Source of the DNA: DASYRX01 sp036003845
GTDB lineage: Bacteria > Gemmatimonadota > Gemmatimonadetes > Gemmatimonadales > Gemmatimonadaceae
Direction of reading: 5' to 3'
Assembly (NCBI GenBank): GCA_036003845.1
Contig: DASYRX010000395.1
Location: forward strand, 1 to 11,558
Length of the DNA stretch: 11,558 nt
Part shown: piece after piece, positions 1-6,279 of the stretch
Layout: the number at the start of each line of letters is the position of its first letter
Numbering within the stretch: position 1 is the stretch's first letter
Position numbers and translations under genes: made by a program
Notes under the pieces: generated by a model
What the model was told of the DNA's origin: nothing
The model's database searches: none
Seen by the model: the letters and a program-made list of their open reading frames with translations, nothing else

Positions 1-953
1 TGCTCCGCGGTGACATTGGCGCCGCAGAACGGCGTAGCGACGTAGGCGCCGCGAAAGCGATCGGGAAACTCCAGCAGCGCGGCGAGGCCGGCCACTCCGG
101 CCGGCTCCACGATCAGGCCTAACGATTCGAAGACGAGCCGCATCGCGCGGATAAGCGTTTCGTCGTCGACGAGCAGAATCTCATCGACTGTGGCGCGCAG
201 ATCGTCCAGCACTTCCGGAACGGGCTCGCGCACGGCGATACCGTCGGCGATCGTGGCAGCCGTGTCGGTCGCGATCGGCGCCGCGGCGCGCCAGGACCGT
301 TCCATCGATGGAGCCGTGCGAGCGACGACGCCAACAACCCGTGTCGCTGGCGATTTGTGCTTGCTCCACGCGCCGACTCCGGTGATCAGCGCCCCGTTGC
401 CTAACGGCACGAGCAGTGCATCGAAGGCAGGGTTGTCGCGCTGCAGCTCGACGGCGATCGTGCCTGCCCCTTCGGCGATCGCGACTTCACGGCCATCTTC
501 GACGAAACGACCGCCGCTCGACTCGGCAAACGAACGCGCGGCGTCCTTCGCAGCATCGAAGTCAGCACCATCGAGCTTGACGACCGCGCCGAGGTCAATC
601 ATGCGTTGGATCTTGAGCGGATTTGCATTCTCCGCCGCGAAGACTGTGATGGAGATGCCGCGCTTGCGAGCGGCGAACGCCATCGCTTGACCGAAGTTGC
701 CCGCCGATGCGCAAACCAGCGCCTCACCCGGCCGCGCATCGTTCGCAACAAAGTTCTCTGCGCCGCGGCCCTTGAAGCATCGGATCGGATTGATCGTCTC
801 GACCTTCACGACAACGCGTGCACCTGTCGGAACGTCCAGTGGCGCCGCATGGAACTGTGGCGACGAAAGAAAGACCGGATCAATAACAGTGGCGGCGCGT
901 TCGATCCGCTCGAGCGAAAGCCGACACGCGGCTGGCTGCACGCTGGCGGTCAC
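1..953 (-). CDS. PLP-dependent serine/threonine dehydratase-like enzyme (3' end outside window)
   Basis: Fold-type II pyridoxal-phosphate enzyme of the threonine/serine dehydratase (IlvA/TdcB) type, which would deaminate a hydroxy amino acid to a 2-oxo acid in the cytoplasm. 317 residues are visible. The reading frame opens with GTG at 953, two codons after an in-frame TAG (957-959). A second GTG at 941 is possible, and neither has a clear ribosome binding site. The PLP lysine should be K61 in CFKGRGA. SAGNFGQ (83-89) is the cofactor-binding loop, PLGNGAL (183-189) the phosphate-binding loop, and EPAGVAGLAA lies near the end. The last visible stretch, PFCGANV, matches the usual C-terminal strand, so only about ten residues should be missing. 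Several motif positions differ from the canonical SFK, SSGNH and GGGGL, so the exact substrate is uncertain. It follows mdh by 12 nt and is probably cotranscribed with it. Confidence 0.85.
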   Translation of the reverse strand, partial: MTASVQPAACRLSLERIERAATVIDPVFLSSPQFHAAPLDVPTGARVVVKVETINPIRCFKGRGAENFVANDARPGEALVCASAGNFGQAMAFAARKRGISITVFAAENANPLKIQRMIDLGAVVKLDGADFDAAKDAARSFAESSGGRFVEDGREVAIAEGAGTIAVELQRDNPAFDALLVPLGNGALITGVGAWSKHKSPATRVVGVVARTAPSMERSWRAAAPIATDTAATIADGIAVREPVPEVLDDLRATVDEILLVDDETLIRAMRLVFESLGLIVEPAGVAGLAALLEFPDRFRGAYVATPFCGANVTAE

Positions 954-965
954 TCGCTAGGCACG

Positions 966-1895
966 CTAGAGCGCGAGCACTTTCATTGGCTCGCGGACCG
1001 CATCCGCGCTCTTCTCCAGGGCCGCACGTTCCTCGGCAGTAAGCTCGACTTCTACGATCTGGTTGAGTCCGCCCTCGCCGAGCTTGCAGGGAACGCCGAG
1101 GTAGAGGCCAGACATTCCGTATTCGCCTTCGAGCCACGCTGAACACGGAAGGATGCGACGCTGATCGAGCACGATCGCCTCGACCATTTGCACGGCAGCC
1201 GCCGACGGTGCGTAGTACGCCGAACCTGTCTTGAGATACTTCACGATCTCGGCGCCACCATTGCGCGCGCGATCGACGATTGCGTCGAGCTTGGACTTCT
1301 CGAGCAACTGTGTGACCGGAATGCCGCTGACCGTCGTATACGAGATGAGCGGGACCATCGTATCCCCGTGCCCGCCTAACACCATCGCCTGGATATCGCG
1401 CACGGAAATGTCGAGCGCTTCGGCAAGGAACGCACGGTATCGTGCCGTATCGAGAACACCCGCCATGCCTAGCACACGCTCGCGCGGGAAACCCGTCACG
1501 TGTTTTGCGACATAGCACATCACGTCCAGAGGATTCGATACGACGATGATGATCGCGTGCGGTGAGGAGCGCGCGATCTGCTCGGACACCGACTTCACGA
1601 TGCCGGCGTTTGTATTCAGAAGGTCGTCGCGCGACATGCCTGGTTTGCGCGCGATGCCCGCGGTAATGACGACGATGTCGGATCCCGCTGTTTCATCGTA
1701 GCTATTGGTTCCAATGACGCGCGTGTCGTAGCTCTCGATCGGCGCCGATTGCCATTGATCCAATCCTTTCCCCTGCGGCACTCCCTCGAGGACGTCAACG
1801 AGCACAACGGTCTTCGCGAGCTGTTTTTCTGCGAGACGTTGAGCGGCGGTCGCGCCGACGTTTCCGGCGCCGACTACGGTGATCAGATCCACCAT
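966..1895 (-). CDS. mdh: Malate dehydrogenase, LDH-like type
   Basis: NAD-dependent malate dehydrogenase, interconverting malate and oxaloacetate in the TCA cycle. At 309 aa it has the usual length of the short LDH-like MDH found in Chlorobi, Chloroflexi and relatives. Seen in the protein: the Rossmann glycine motif GAGNVGA (9-15); D34 at the end of the second strand, which favours NAD over NADP; the substrate arginines R83 and R89 in ARKPGMSRDDLL; N121 in VSNPLD; D149 and R152 in VLDTARY; and the catalytic histidine H176 in GGHGDTMVPL. Arginine at 83 rather than glutamine indicates malate rather than lactate specificity. The ATG at 1895 is preceded by a purine stretch (AGAAGGGA) about 10 nt upstream. 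It sits 56 nt after the membrane protein gene, a gap in which I see no convincing promoter, and 12 nt before the dehydratase gene. Confidence 0.97.
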   Translation of the reverse strand: MVDLITVVGAGNVGATAAQRLAEKQLAKTVVLVDVLEGVPQGKGLDQWQSAPIESYDTRVIGTNSYDETAGSDIVVITAGIARKPGMSRDDLLNTNAGIVKSVSEQIARSSPHAIIIVVSNPLDVMCYVAKHVTGFPRERVLGMAGVLDTARYRAFLAEALDISVRDIQAMVLGGHGDTMVPLISYTTVSGIPVTQLLEKSKLDAIVDRARNGGAEIVKYLKTGSAYYAPSAAAVQMVEAIVLDQRRILPCSAWLEGEYGMSGLYLGVPCKLGEGGLNQIVEVELTAEERAALEKSADAVREPMKVLAL

Positions 1896-1951
1896 CGGAG
1901 TCGTTTCCCTTCTGTGAGATGTGTATTGGCGCGGCGAAAACTAACGCGGCC

Positions 1952-3817
1952 CTATTTCGCGCGCGATTGACGCCAAGATTCAAGGAACTTCGGACGTGCT
2001 GTAGATGGCCAATTCTGCATGGCCCACGCTCCGTTCACGCGGAAGCCAGAGCGAAGATCAGGTGGCGAACGAAGCTCGAGGTTAGGCGCGGGATTCGGCG
2101 TGCACGGCGGTGGCGCATCGAAGCAGCGATCCCTCGGCACACTGAGCACGAGGCCGCTTTGCGTCGTGAAAGTGTCGAGTGGCGGGACCGGCAGTCGCGC
2201 CGTCCAGGTTCCCGACTCCCACAGCTTCACGTTCTGCTTGATGATCGTCTTTACGACGGCGCCGGGACTCTCATTTTGCGCGACTGTAAGCGGCACGTCG
2301 ATCAAAGTGATTGCGGCTAGAACCGCAGCGCTAATTGGAATGAAGCGTGACCGCACGGTGGCGCCACGTGCAATACGAAGCTTCCATGCACGCGCTCCCA
2401 AAAGCGCGGGAAGCGCCCAGGCAAACCCTGCAGCGTAGCGGCCCTCAGGCGCGAGCCAGAACCACGCGAGGAGCGCCGCGAAGATCGGCACGAGCATCCA
2501 GAGCGTTTGATCCCTAACGCCGGCCGCGGCCGCGGCAGCACGTGCCTTTTCCAGCGCAAGCCAAAGCGCAGCGAGCAAGCCGAGCGCGAGCGGGATGAAG
2601 ACATAGAACGGTTCGCGCAGCTGCACTCGCGTCCATCGCGGAAGCCATCCCCAACGGTCTCGGCCGGCGATAACATCGTTGAGCATCGTGGACGCCTTGC
2701 TGGAATGCTCCACGAGCGCGTATTCGGCATCAGCGTGTTCTGCCGGCGCTCGCCAGTCGACAGGGACGCTCACGACCCGGCTGGGGAAGGCTGGGTAACC
2801 GCTCAGCACTATGCCGCGCGCCGTCCAGGCGCCACCGATGAGGAGCGCGCTGCCTAACGCCCATGTCAGAACGCGCGGCACCTCACCCCTGGTCTCAGCG
2901 CGCCGCAGCCACACGACGAGTGCGAGAGCGACCGCCAGCGCGCAAAAGACGATGGCCGATAACTTGATCGCCACGCAGGCCGCGCTGAGGATCGTTATGC
3001 TCACGACGTCATACGCTTCCTCACGCGAATCCGCGCGCGGTGCTGCCAGGAGCGCGAATACACGCTCGGCGACAACGAGCAGCACGATCGCATTCGGGGC
3101 GGCAGTCGCATAGCTCGAGAGGCGGCTGAAGAACGAGAAACTGATCGCGGCGGGAATGAGCAGCGCCGCGAACATCTCGCGCGCGCCTGCTTTGAGGGGA
3201 TCGGTCGTCAGCCATGCGGCCGCGACCACCATACGCAGCAGGAAGATCTGTAGGAGCAGACCATTGGCGATGCGGAAACCGATGCCAGCCCATGGTCCCT
3301 GATCGAGCATTGCGCTGTAGAGCAGGCTCGCGTTGTTGTAGGCGAGCGGTGCCGAGAGGTTCACGAGCCCCGGCACCACGGGATAGCGCTCGGCCCATTG
3401 TACGGCTTGCATGTGGTACAGCGCCGAGTCGTAGTACGTCATCTCGCCGAGTCCCTGATTCGCGACCCAGAGCGCTGCGACGACAATGGCCGCCAACCAC
3501 CATCGGTTGCCGCGCCAGTTTTCACCCTCGAGAATGCCGCCTAACGAGCGGCGCCAGAGCAAGAGTCCGACGGCGCCGGCGGCCAGCGCCAGGACGAGCA
3601 GCACACCGTTGATTGCCAAGGCGAAGTTCCAGAGCATCACGGCGAGGATCACCACACTCAGCCCGATCCAAAACGCATCGAAGCATTCGTTCAGCCTGAG
3701 TTTCGTTAGGCCGAATGCGCGGCGAACGATCAGGCCAATGCCAGTGAATGCGGCGGCGAGCACAATCTGGCTCAGCAGCACAGCGGCTACACCGATGACG
3801 AACATGACAATTCTCAC
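1952..3817 (-). CDS. Large polytopic membrane protein, possible GT-C-like family
   Basis: A 621-residue, very hydrophobic protein with roughly a dozen predicted membrane segments. The first covers residues 5-30, the next two lie between 48 and 88, and there are further clusters to about residue 500. A soluble C-terminal tail of about 100 residues follows. After the third segment lies a conserved-looking loop, TYYDSALYHMQAVQWAERYP (127-146), then VVPGL. An acidic residue (D130) in the first large external loop followed by HxQ is typical of GT-C glycosyltransferases and resembles what I remember of the LIC_10190-type membrane proteins, but I cannot verify family membership. The first start is GTG at 3817; an ATG four codons on (3805) is equally plausible. 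It lies 36 nt after moaA and 56 nt before mdh and shows no functional link to either. A lipid-linked sugar transferase or an envelope glycan role is inference only. Confidence 0.75.
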   Translation of the reverse strand: MRIVMFVIGVAAVLLSQIVLAAAFTGIGLIVRRAFGLTKLRLNECFDAFWIGLSVVILAVMLWNFALAINGVLLVLALAAGAVGLLLWRRSLGGILEGENWRGNRWWLAAIVVAALWVANQGLGEMTYYDSALYHMQAVQWAERYPVVPGLVNLSAPLAYNNASLLYSAMLDQGPWAGIGFRIANGLLLQIFLLRMVVAAAWLTTDPLKAGAREMFAALLIPAAISFSFFSRLSSYATAAPNAIVLLVVAERVFALLAAPRADSREEAYDVVSITILSAACVAIKLSAIVFCALAVALALVVWLRRAETRGEVPRVLTWALGSALLIGGAWTARGIVLSGYPAFPSRVVSVPVDWRAPAEHADAEYALVEHSSKASTMLNDVIAGRDRWGWLPRWTRVQLREPFYVFIPLALGLLAALWLALEKARAAAAAAGVRDQTLWMLVPIFAALLAWFWLAPEGRYAAGFAWALPALLGARAWKLRIARGATVRSRFIPISAAVLAAITLIDVPLTVAQNESPGAVVKTIIKQNVKLWESGTWTARLPVPPLDTFTTQSGLVLSVPRDRCFDAPPPCTPNPAPNLELRSPPDLRSGFRVNGAWAMQNWPSTARPKFLESWRQSRAK

Positions 3818-3853
3818 GCGCGGCTCTCGCCCGAGTGAGGCGTTCGCAAACGC

Positions 3854-4843
3854 TTAGCCGCCGACTTGAGAAAGCGCGCGCAGGCCGCCGACCTGCATCT
3901 GCAGCAGGTGATGCTCCTTCGGCTTGTCGGCCAACGCCTGGCGGAAAAGCGGCTCCAGCGCGTGGCCGCCGCGCAGCGGATCGCGCAGGTTGACCTCGTG
4001 ATCGCCGTAGAGACACGTACGCAGCCGGCCGTCCGCCGTTAGGCGCACGCGGTTGCACGAGCCACAGTACGTGTGCGTCATCGGCGTGATGATGCCGACA
4101 GTCCCTGCCGCGTTAGGGAGACGGAAGTACTTTGCGGGTCCGTTGCCGCGCGCGGGACCGCCGTCCGGCGCCAGCGCGCCAAGTGCGCCAATGCGCGCGA
4201 GCACCTCGTCACTTGGCACGACATGGTCCCATGTGAGCTCACGCATGTCGCCGACGGGCATCAGCTCGATGAAGCGCACGTGCCAGGGATTATCCACTGT
4301 CAGGCGTGCGAAATCTTCCACCTCGTCGTCGTTGATTCCGCGCAGAACGACCATGTTGAGCTTGATCGGATCGAGGCCCGCATCCTGTGCGGCGCGTGCT
4401 GCGAGTCGTGGCTCGAAGCCGAGGCTACGGCGCGCGATCGCCGAGATGCGCTCCGGGCGAAGAGAGTCGGCGCTCATGTTCACGCGATCGAGTCCAGCGG
4501 CGTGCAGCGGCTTGGCGAGGTCCGGGAGCTTCACGCCGTTCGTCGAGAGCGAGATGTCCTCGATCCCTGGAACGGACCGGAGCATGCGCACGAGCGTGAC
4601 GAGGTCCGGACGGATCGTCGGTTCCCCTCCCGTTATGCGGAGCCTGCGCAGCCCGAGCGGCGCGAGCTGCCTAACTATTTCAGTGATCTCTTCGTACGTG
4701 AGGATCTCGGCCTTGGGAAGCCACGGCAGCCCGTCCAGAGGCATGCAATACACGCAACGGAAGTTGCAGCGGTCCGTGACCGAGATGCGCAGATACTCGA
4801 TGCGTCTCCCGAACTGGTCGGTGAGCGTCGTCGGAGCGGCCAT
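3854..4843 (-). CDS. moaA: GTP 3',8-cyclase MoaA (radical SAM)
   Basis: Catalyses the first step of molybdenum cofactor synthesis, radical-SAM rearrangement of GTP to 3',8-cyclo-GTP, in the cytoplasm. The 329-aa protein shows both iron-sulphur sites: the N-terminal SAM cluster C26-x3-C30-x2-C33 (CNFRCVYC) and the C-terminal substrate cluster C260-x2-C263-x13-C277. ITGGEPTIR is the SAM-binding glycine motif. The protein ends in Gly-Gly (328-329), as required for MoaA activity. The start chosen is the ATG at 4843, because it overlaps the moaE stop as TAATG, an AGAGGT lies 9 nt upstream, and MAAPTTLTDQFGR aligns with normal MoaA N-termini. A longer reading from 4891 would merely translate the end of moaE in another frame. 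MoaC, the partner for the next step, is not in the window. Confidence 0.97.
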   Translation of the reverse strand: MAAPTTLTDQFGRRIEYLRISVTDRCNFRCVYCMPLDGLPWLPKAEILTYEEITEIVRQLAPLGLRRLRITGGEPTIRPDLVTLVRMLRSVPGIEDISLSTNGVKLPDLAKPLHAAGLDRVNMSADSLRPERISAIARRSLGFEPRLAARAAQDAGLDPIKLNMVVLRGINDDEVEDFARLTVDNPWHVRFIELMPVGDMRELTWDHVVPSDEVLARIGALGALAPDGGPARGNGPAKYFRLPNAAGTVGIITPMTHTYCGSCNRVRLTADGRLRTCLYGDHEVNLRDPLRGGHALEPLFRQALADKPKEHHLLQMQVGGLRALSQVGG

Positions 4844-5295
4844 TAGCGAGTGACCTCTTGCACCGCGACGGTGTTGCGATTGTCGACCCACGCGCGCGTT
4901 CCGTCCGCGTAGTGCTCGCGCTTCCAGATCGGGACACGCTTCTTGAGCTCCTCGATCACGTATCGGCAGGCGTCGAGCGCCGGGGCCCGACGCGGGTGCG
5001 AGACGGCGATCGCGACGCTGACGTCGCCTAACGAAAGCTCGCCGAGCCTGTGCTCGATCGCGATCGTCGGCGCGACGCTGTCGAATTTTCCCGCTGCTTC
5101 CGCGACGATCGCGTGCATTTCACGCTCGGCCATCTCCTCGTAGGCGGAATACTCGATGCCGGTTACCGCGCGATTGTCATTCACGTTGCGCACCGTTCCC
5201 AAGAACGACGCGACGGCGCCGACCGTTGGAGACGACACGCGCGCGAGCAGCGCCGCGACGTCGATTGGCTCGGTCACAAGCGCGACGTGACTCAT
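4843..5295 (-). CDS. moaE: Molybdopterin synthase catalytic (large) subunit MoaE
   Basis: Large subunit of molybdopterin synthase. With thiocarboxylated MoaD it inserts the dithiolene sulphurs into cyclic pyranopterin monophosphate. Its 150 aa is the standard length. Motifs seen: GAVASFLGTVRN (26-37), GIEYSAYEEMAEREM (46-60), VSHPRRAPALD (98-108, the H and R substrate-binding region) and EELKKRVPIWKRE (115-127), which carries the catalytic lysines expected at about 118/119 and 125. The ATG at 5295 overlaps the moaD stop as ATGA, and its own stop overlaps the moaA start as TAATG. The three genes are therefore translationally coupled and made in step, as expected for MoaD and MoaE, which form a heterotetramer. 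Confidence 0.96.
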   Translation of the reverse strand: MSHVALVTEPIDVAALLARVSSPTVGAVASFLGTVRNVNDNRAVTGIEYSAYEEMAEREMHAIVAEAAGKFDSVAPTIAIEHRLGELSLGDVSVAIAVSHPRRAPALDACRYVIEELKKRVPIWKREHYADGTRAWVDNRNTVAVQEVTR

Positions 5296-5534
5296 CCGCC
5301 GGCAACCGGTGGGATGAGCGCGACTTCGTCGCCCGCGGTCAGCGTTCGATCGAGCGGCGCATATTCAGCGTTCACTGCCACGAGTGGTGCGGGTGGAAGC
5401 CCGTCAGCTCCCGGTAATGCACGCACATATGCCAGCGCGTCGCGCACAGTAGCGCCGTCCGCGAGCGTGACGTCAAGCGAGCGCGTGCCGAGCGCGTCAG
5501 CGTATGAAGCGAAGAGACGAAGTCCTACGCGCAT
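5292..5534 (-). CDS. moaD: Molybdopterin synthase sulphur carrier (small) subunit MoaD
   Basis: Ubiquitin-fold sulphur carrier, 80 aa. Its C-terminal Gly-Gly is activated by MoeB-type adenylation and carries the sulphur used by MoaE. The protein begins MRVGLRLFASYAD and ends VALIPPVAGG, both diagnostic of MoaD. Residues 25-45 (VTLADGATVRDALAYV) form the usual central helix region. Two starts are possible: ATG at 5534, or GTG two codons earlier at 5540. I prefer the ATG because the typical N-terminus begins there and because a TATTAT sequence at 5541-5546 lies six bases before it, which would put the transcription start on the A of this ATG (leaderless mRNA). There is no Shine-Dalgarno sequence. 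It is the first gene of the moaD-moaE-moaA run. Confidence 0.93.
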   Translation of the reverse strand: MRVGLRLFASYADALGTRSLDVTLADGATVRDALAYVRALPGADGLPPAPLVAVNAEYAPLDRTLTAGDEVALIPPVAGG

Positions 5535-5540
5535 GAACAC

Positions 5541-5546
5541 ATAATA
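5541..5546 (-). promoter_or_regulatory. Candidate -10 element for a leaderless moaD transcript
   Basis: TATTAT on the minus strand (5 of 6 matches to TATAAT) ends six bases before the preferred moaD ATG. At the usual -10 to +1 distance, transcription would begin at or within a base or two of the start codon. No good -35 box is visible 17 bp upstream (GTCGGT at 5564-5569 is poor). AT-rich sequence is rare here and the gene has no ribosome binding site, which supports the reading, but it remains inference. Confidence 0.4.
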
Positions 5547-5600
5547 TCGACAGAACGCAGCATACCGACACGACTTAAGTACCCCACCGCTCCCTTTTTG

Positions 5601-5616
5601 CCGCGAGTTCTCGCGG
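5601..5616. repeat. Perfect 7-bp palindrome CCGCGAG-TT-CTCGCGG
   Basis: Two 7-base arms (5601-5607 and 5610-5616) separated by TT. It sits in the 140 bases between the HU terminator and the moaD start, about 67 bp upstream of the moaD ATG. No U-tract follows it in the direction of either neighbour, so it is not a good terminator. It could be an operator for a dimeric regulator or part of the structured repeat element that overlaps it (5612-5670). Confidence 0.6.
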
Positions 5617-5671
5617 ATCCTTTGCGAAGCTCATCCAAAGTCAATCTGCCTAAACCCGCGTAAATCCGCGG
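5612..5671. repeat. Structured intergenic element with CCGCG decamer repeats
   Basis: Outer inverted arms CGCGGAT (5612-5618) and ATCCGCG (5664-5670) enclose an inner pair CTTTG (5620-5624) and CAAAG (5636-5640), so a nested hairpin can form. The right side has units spaced 10 bases apart: CTGCC at 5646, CCCGCGTAAA at 5655 and TCCGCGG at 5665. The 17-base string CCCGCGTAAATCCGCGG (5655-5671) closely matches 6264-6280 on the other side of the HU gene. The element lies between the HU terminator and moaD and codes for nothing I can recognise. Confidence 0.6.
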
Positions 5672-5673
5672 CC

Positions 5674-5705
5674 AAAAAAAGAAGCCCCGCTCATCAGAGC
5701 AGGGC
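5674..5705 (-). terminator. Rho-independent terminator of the HU gene
   Basis: Read on the minus strand, GCCCTGCTC (5705-5697), a 4-base loop TGAT and GAGCGGGGC (5692-5684) form a 9-bp stem with one G-U pair. It is followed by TTC and then seven T residues (5680-5674). It begins 21 bases after the HU stop codon. The wobble pair works only in the minus-strand RNA, which agrees with this orientation. Confidence 0.93.
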
Positions 5706-5726
5706 GACTTGCACGCGATGAATCGC

Positions 5727-6050
5727 TCAGTCGTTGGGGCCTTCAGGGAGCGGCTCGAGATCGGCGACCATCGCACGCAGTTCTTTCGACGGCTTGAAAA
5801 CTGGAACCGGTCGCGCAGAGACCTCTACTGGAGATCCTGTACGAGGATTGCGCGCCATGCGCGTTTTTCGATGACGAATCTTGAATGTGCCGAAGCCACG
5901 CACCTCGATGTTCCGCTGCTGCTGAAGCGCTTCCTTGATTGCGTCGAGAAACGCATCAACGACGCGCGCGCAGTCTTTTTTGGAAATCATGGGCCCAGCC
6001 GTTTGGGCAATCTGAGCCGTTACGTGTTCGACTAGGTCGGCTTTAGTCAT
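5727..6050 (-). CDS. HU/IHF-family DNA-bending protein
   Basis: Small nucleoid-associated protein that binds and bends DNA as a dimer. 107 aa, about 15 longer than typical HU, the excess being an acidic and proline-rich C-terminal tail (residues 93-107, ending LEPLPEGPND). Seen: the N-terminal helices MTKADLVEHVTAQIAQTAG; the signature GFGTFKIRHRKTRMARNP (52-69) followed by RTG; and the beta-arm tip RNPRTG, with P69 as the expected intercalating proline. VFKPSKELR (84-92) is the conserved closing segment. Whether it is HU-like (nonspecific) or IHF-like (site-specific) cannot be told from sequence alone. It is transcribed alone, with its own promoter (6098-6126), a leader hairpin and a terminator. 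The ATG at 6050 lacks a free Shine-Dalgarno sequence. Confidence 0.95.
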   Translation of the reverse strand: MTKADLVEHVTAQIAQTAGPMISKKDCARVVDAFLDAIKEALQQQRNIEVRGFGTFKIRHRKTRMARNPRTGSPVEVSARPVPVFKPSKELRAMVADLEPLPEGPND

Positions 6051-6062
6051 TGGAGCGAGAGG

Positions 6063-6079
6063 TGGGAGCGCCGCTCCCA
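6063..6079 (-). promoter_or_regulatory. Hairpin in the HU mRNA leader
   Basis: A perfect 7-bp stem, TGGGAGC and GCTCCCA with a 3-base loop, lies within the roughly 41-nt leader between the predicted transcription start and the ATG; its 3' edge is 12 bases before the start codon. The only purine-rich GGGAG of the leader is in the 5' arm of the stem. It could stabilise the message or control ribosome entry. No U-tract follows, so it is not a terminator. Confidence 0.55.
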
Positions 6080-6097
6080 GGGGTGGCTGGCTCGTCG

Positions 6098-6126
6098 AAC
6101 ATAGACCGTTAAGTGTTGTGTGTCAA
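6098..6126 (-). promoter_or_regulatory. Sigma-70-type promoter of the HU gene
   Basis: On the minus strand, a perfect TTGACA (-35, 6126-6121), a 17-bp spacer and TATGTT (-10, 6103-6098, 4 of 6 to consensus). Transcription should start near 6091, about 41 nt before the HU ATG. It is the best promoter match in the window and fits an abundant nucleoid protein. Confidence 0.8.
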
Positions 6127-6147
6127 GCGTTTGCGACGCCGACGCTT
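6125..6147. promoter_or_regulatory. Inverted repeat overlapping the HU -35 box (candidate operator)
   Basis: AAGCGT (6125-6130) and ACGCTT (6142-6147) form a perfect 6-base inverted repeat with an 11-bp spacer. Centre-to-centre distance is 17 bp, roughly one and a half helical turns. One arm overlaps the -35 hexamer, so a bound dimer would be expected to interfere with or contact RNA polymerase. The binding protein is unknown. Confidence 0.45.
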
Positions 6148-6175
6148 AACGCGCTGGGGCTCGAAAAGGCAACAT

Positions 6176-6279
6176 CGCGGACGAACGCGGACCGAGCCGG
6201 ACGCACGCGGAGACTTCGTTTGTTAGAAAAAGAGCCGCTCTTTCAGGCGTGGGATCTGTCGAGTCCGCGTTGGTCCGCG
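6176..6279. repeat. Inverted pair of decamer-phased CGCGGAC repeats spanning the carA 3' end
   Basis: The left arm CGCGGACGAACGCGGAC (6176-6192) matches the reverse complement of the right arm (6263-6279) at 16 of 17 positions, with a 70-base spacer. Left of the spacer the core recurs at exact 10-base steps (6176, 6186, 6197 as CCGGAC, 6206 as CGCGGAG). The right arm holds two GTCCGCG units, also 10 bases apart (6263, 6273). The carA stop codon and its weak terminator lie inside the pair. The same word type occurs at 5655-5671 beyond the HU gene. Confidence 0.75.
6226..6243 (-). terminator. Weak candidate terminator at the carA stop
   Basis: Minus-strand AAAGAG (6243-6238), loop CGG, CTCTTT (6234-6229), followed by TT and C. 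The short A/U-rich stem overlaps the carA stop codon and ends in a run of five T residues, part of which is in the stem. Its position at the end of the comF-to-carA run supports it, but the stem is weak. Confidence 0.4.

Noticed and set aside
606..1142. 178-codon plus-strand open frame across the mdh/dehydratase junction
   Set aside because: Antisense to two well-supported genes; no ribosome binding site or family motif.
1896..1951. Possible promoter in front of mdh
   Set aside because: The 56-nt gap has no acceptable -35/-10 pair at proper spacing; read-through from the upstream gene is simpler.
4053..4853. Plus-strand open frames of 257 and 266 codons opposite moaA
   Set aside because: They lie wholly antisense to a gene with all MoaA motifs; long antisense frames are expected in GC-rich coding DNA, and the translations are low-complexity Arg/Ser/Ala-rich.
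5525..5776. 83-codon minus-strand open frame between HU and moaD
   Set aside because: It starts inside the HU gene, crosses the intrinsic terminator and translates the repeat element; not plausible as a gene.
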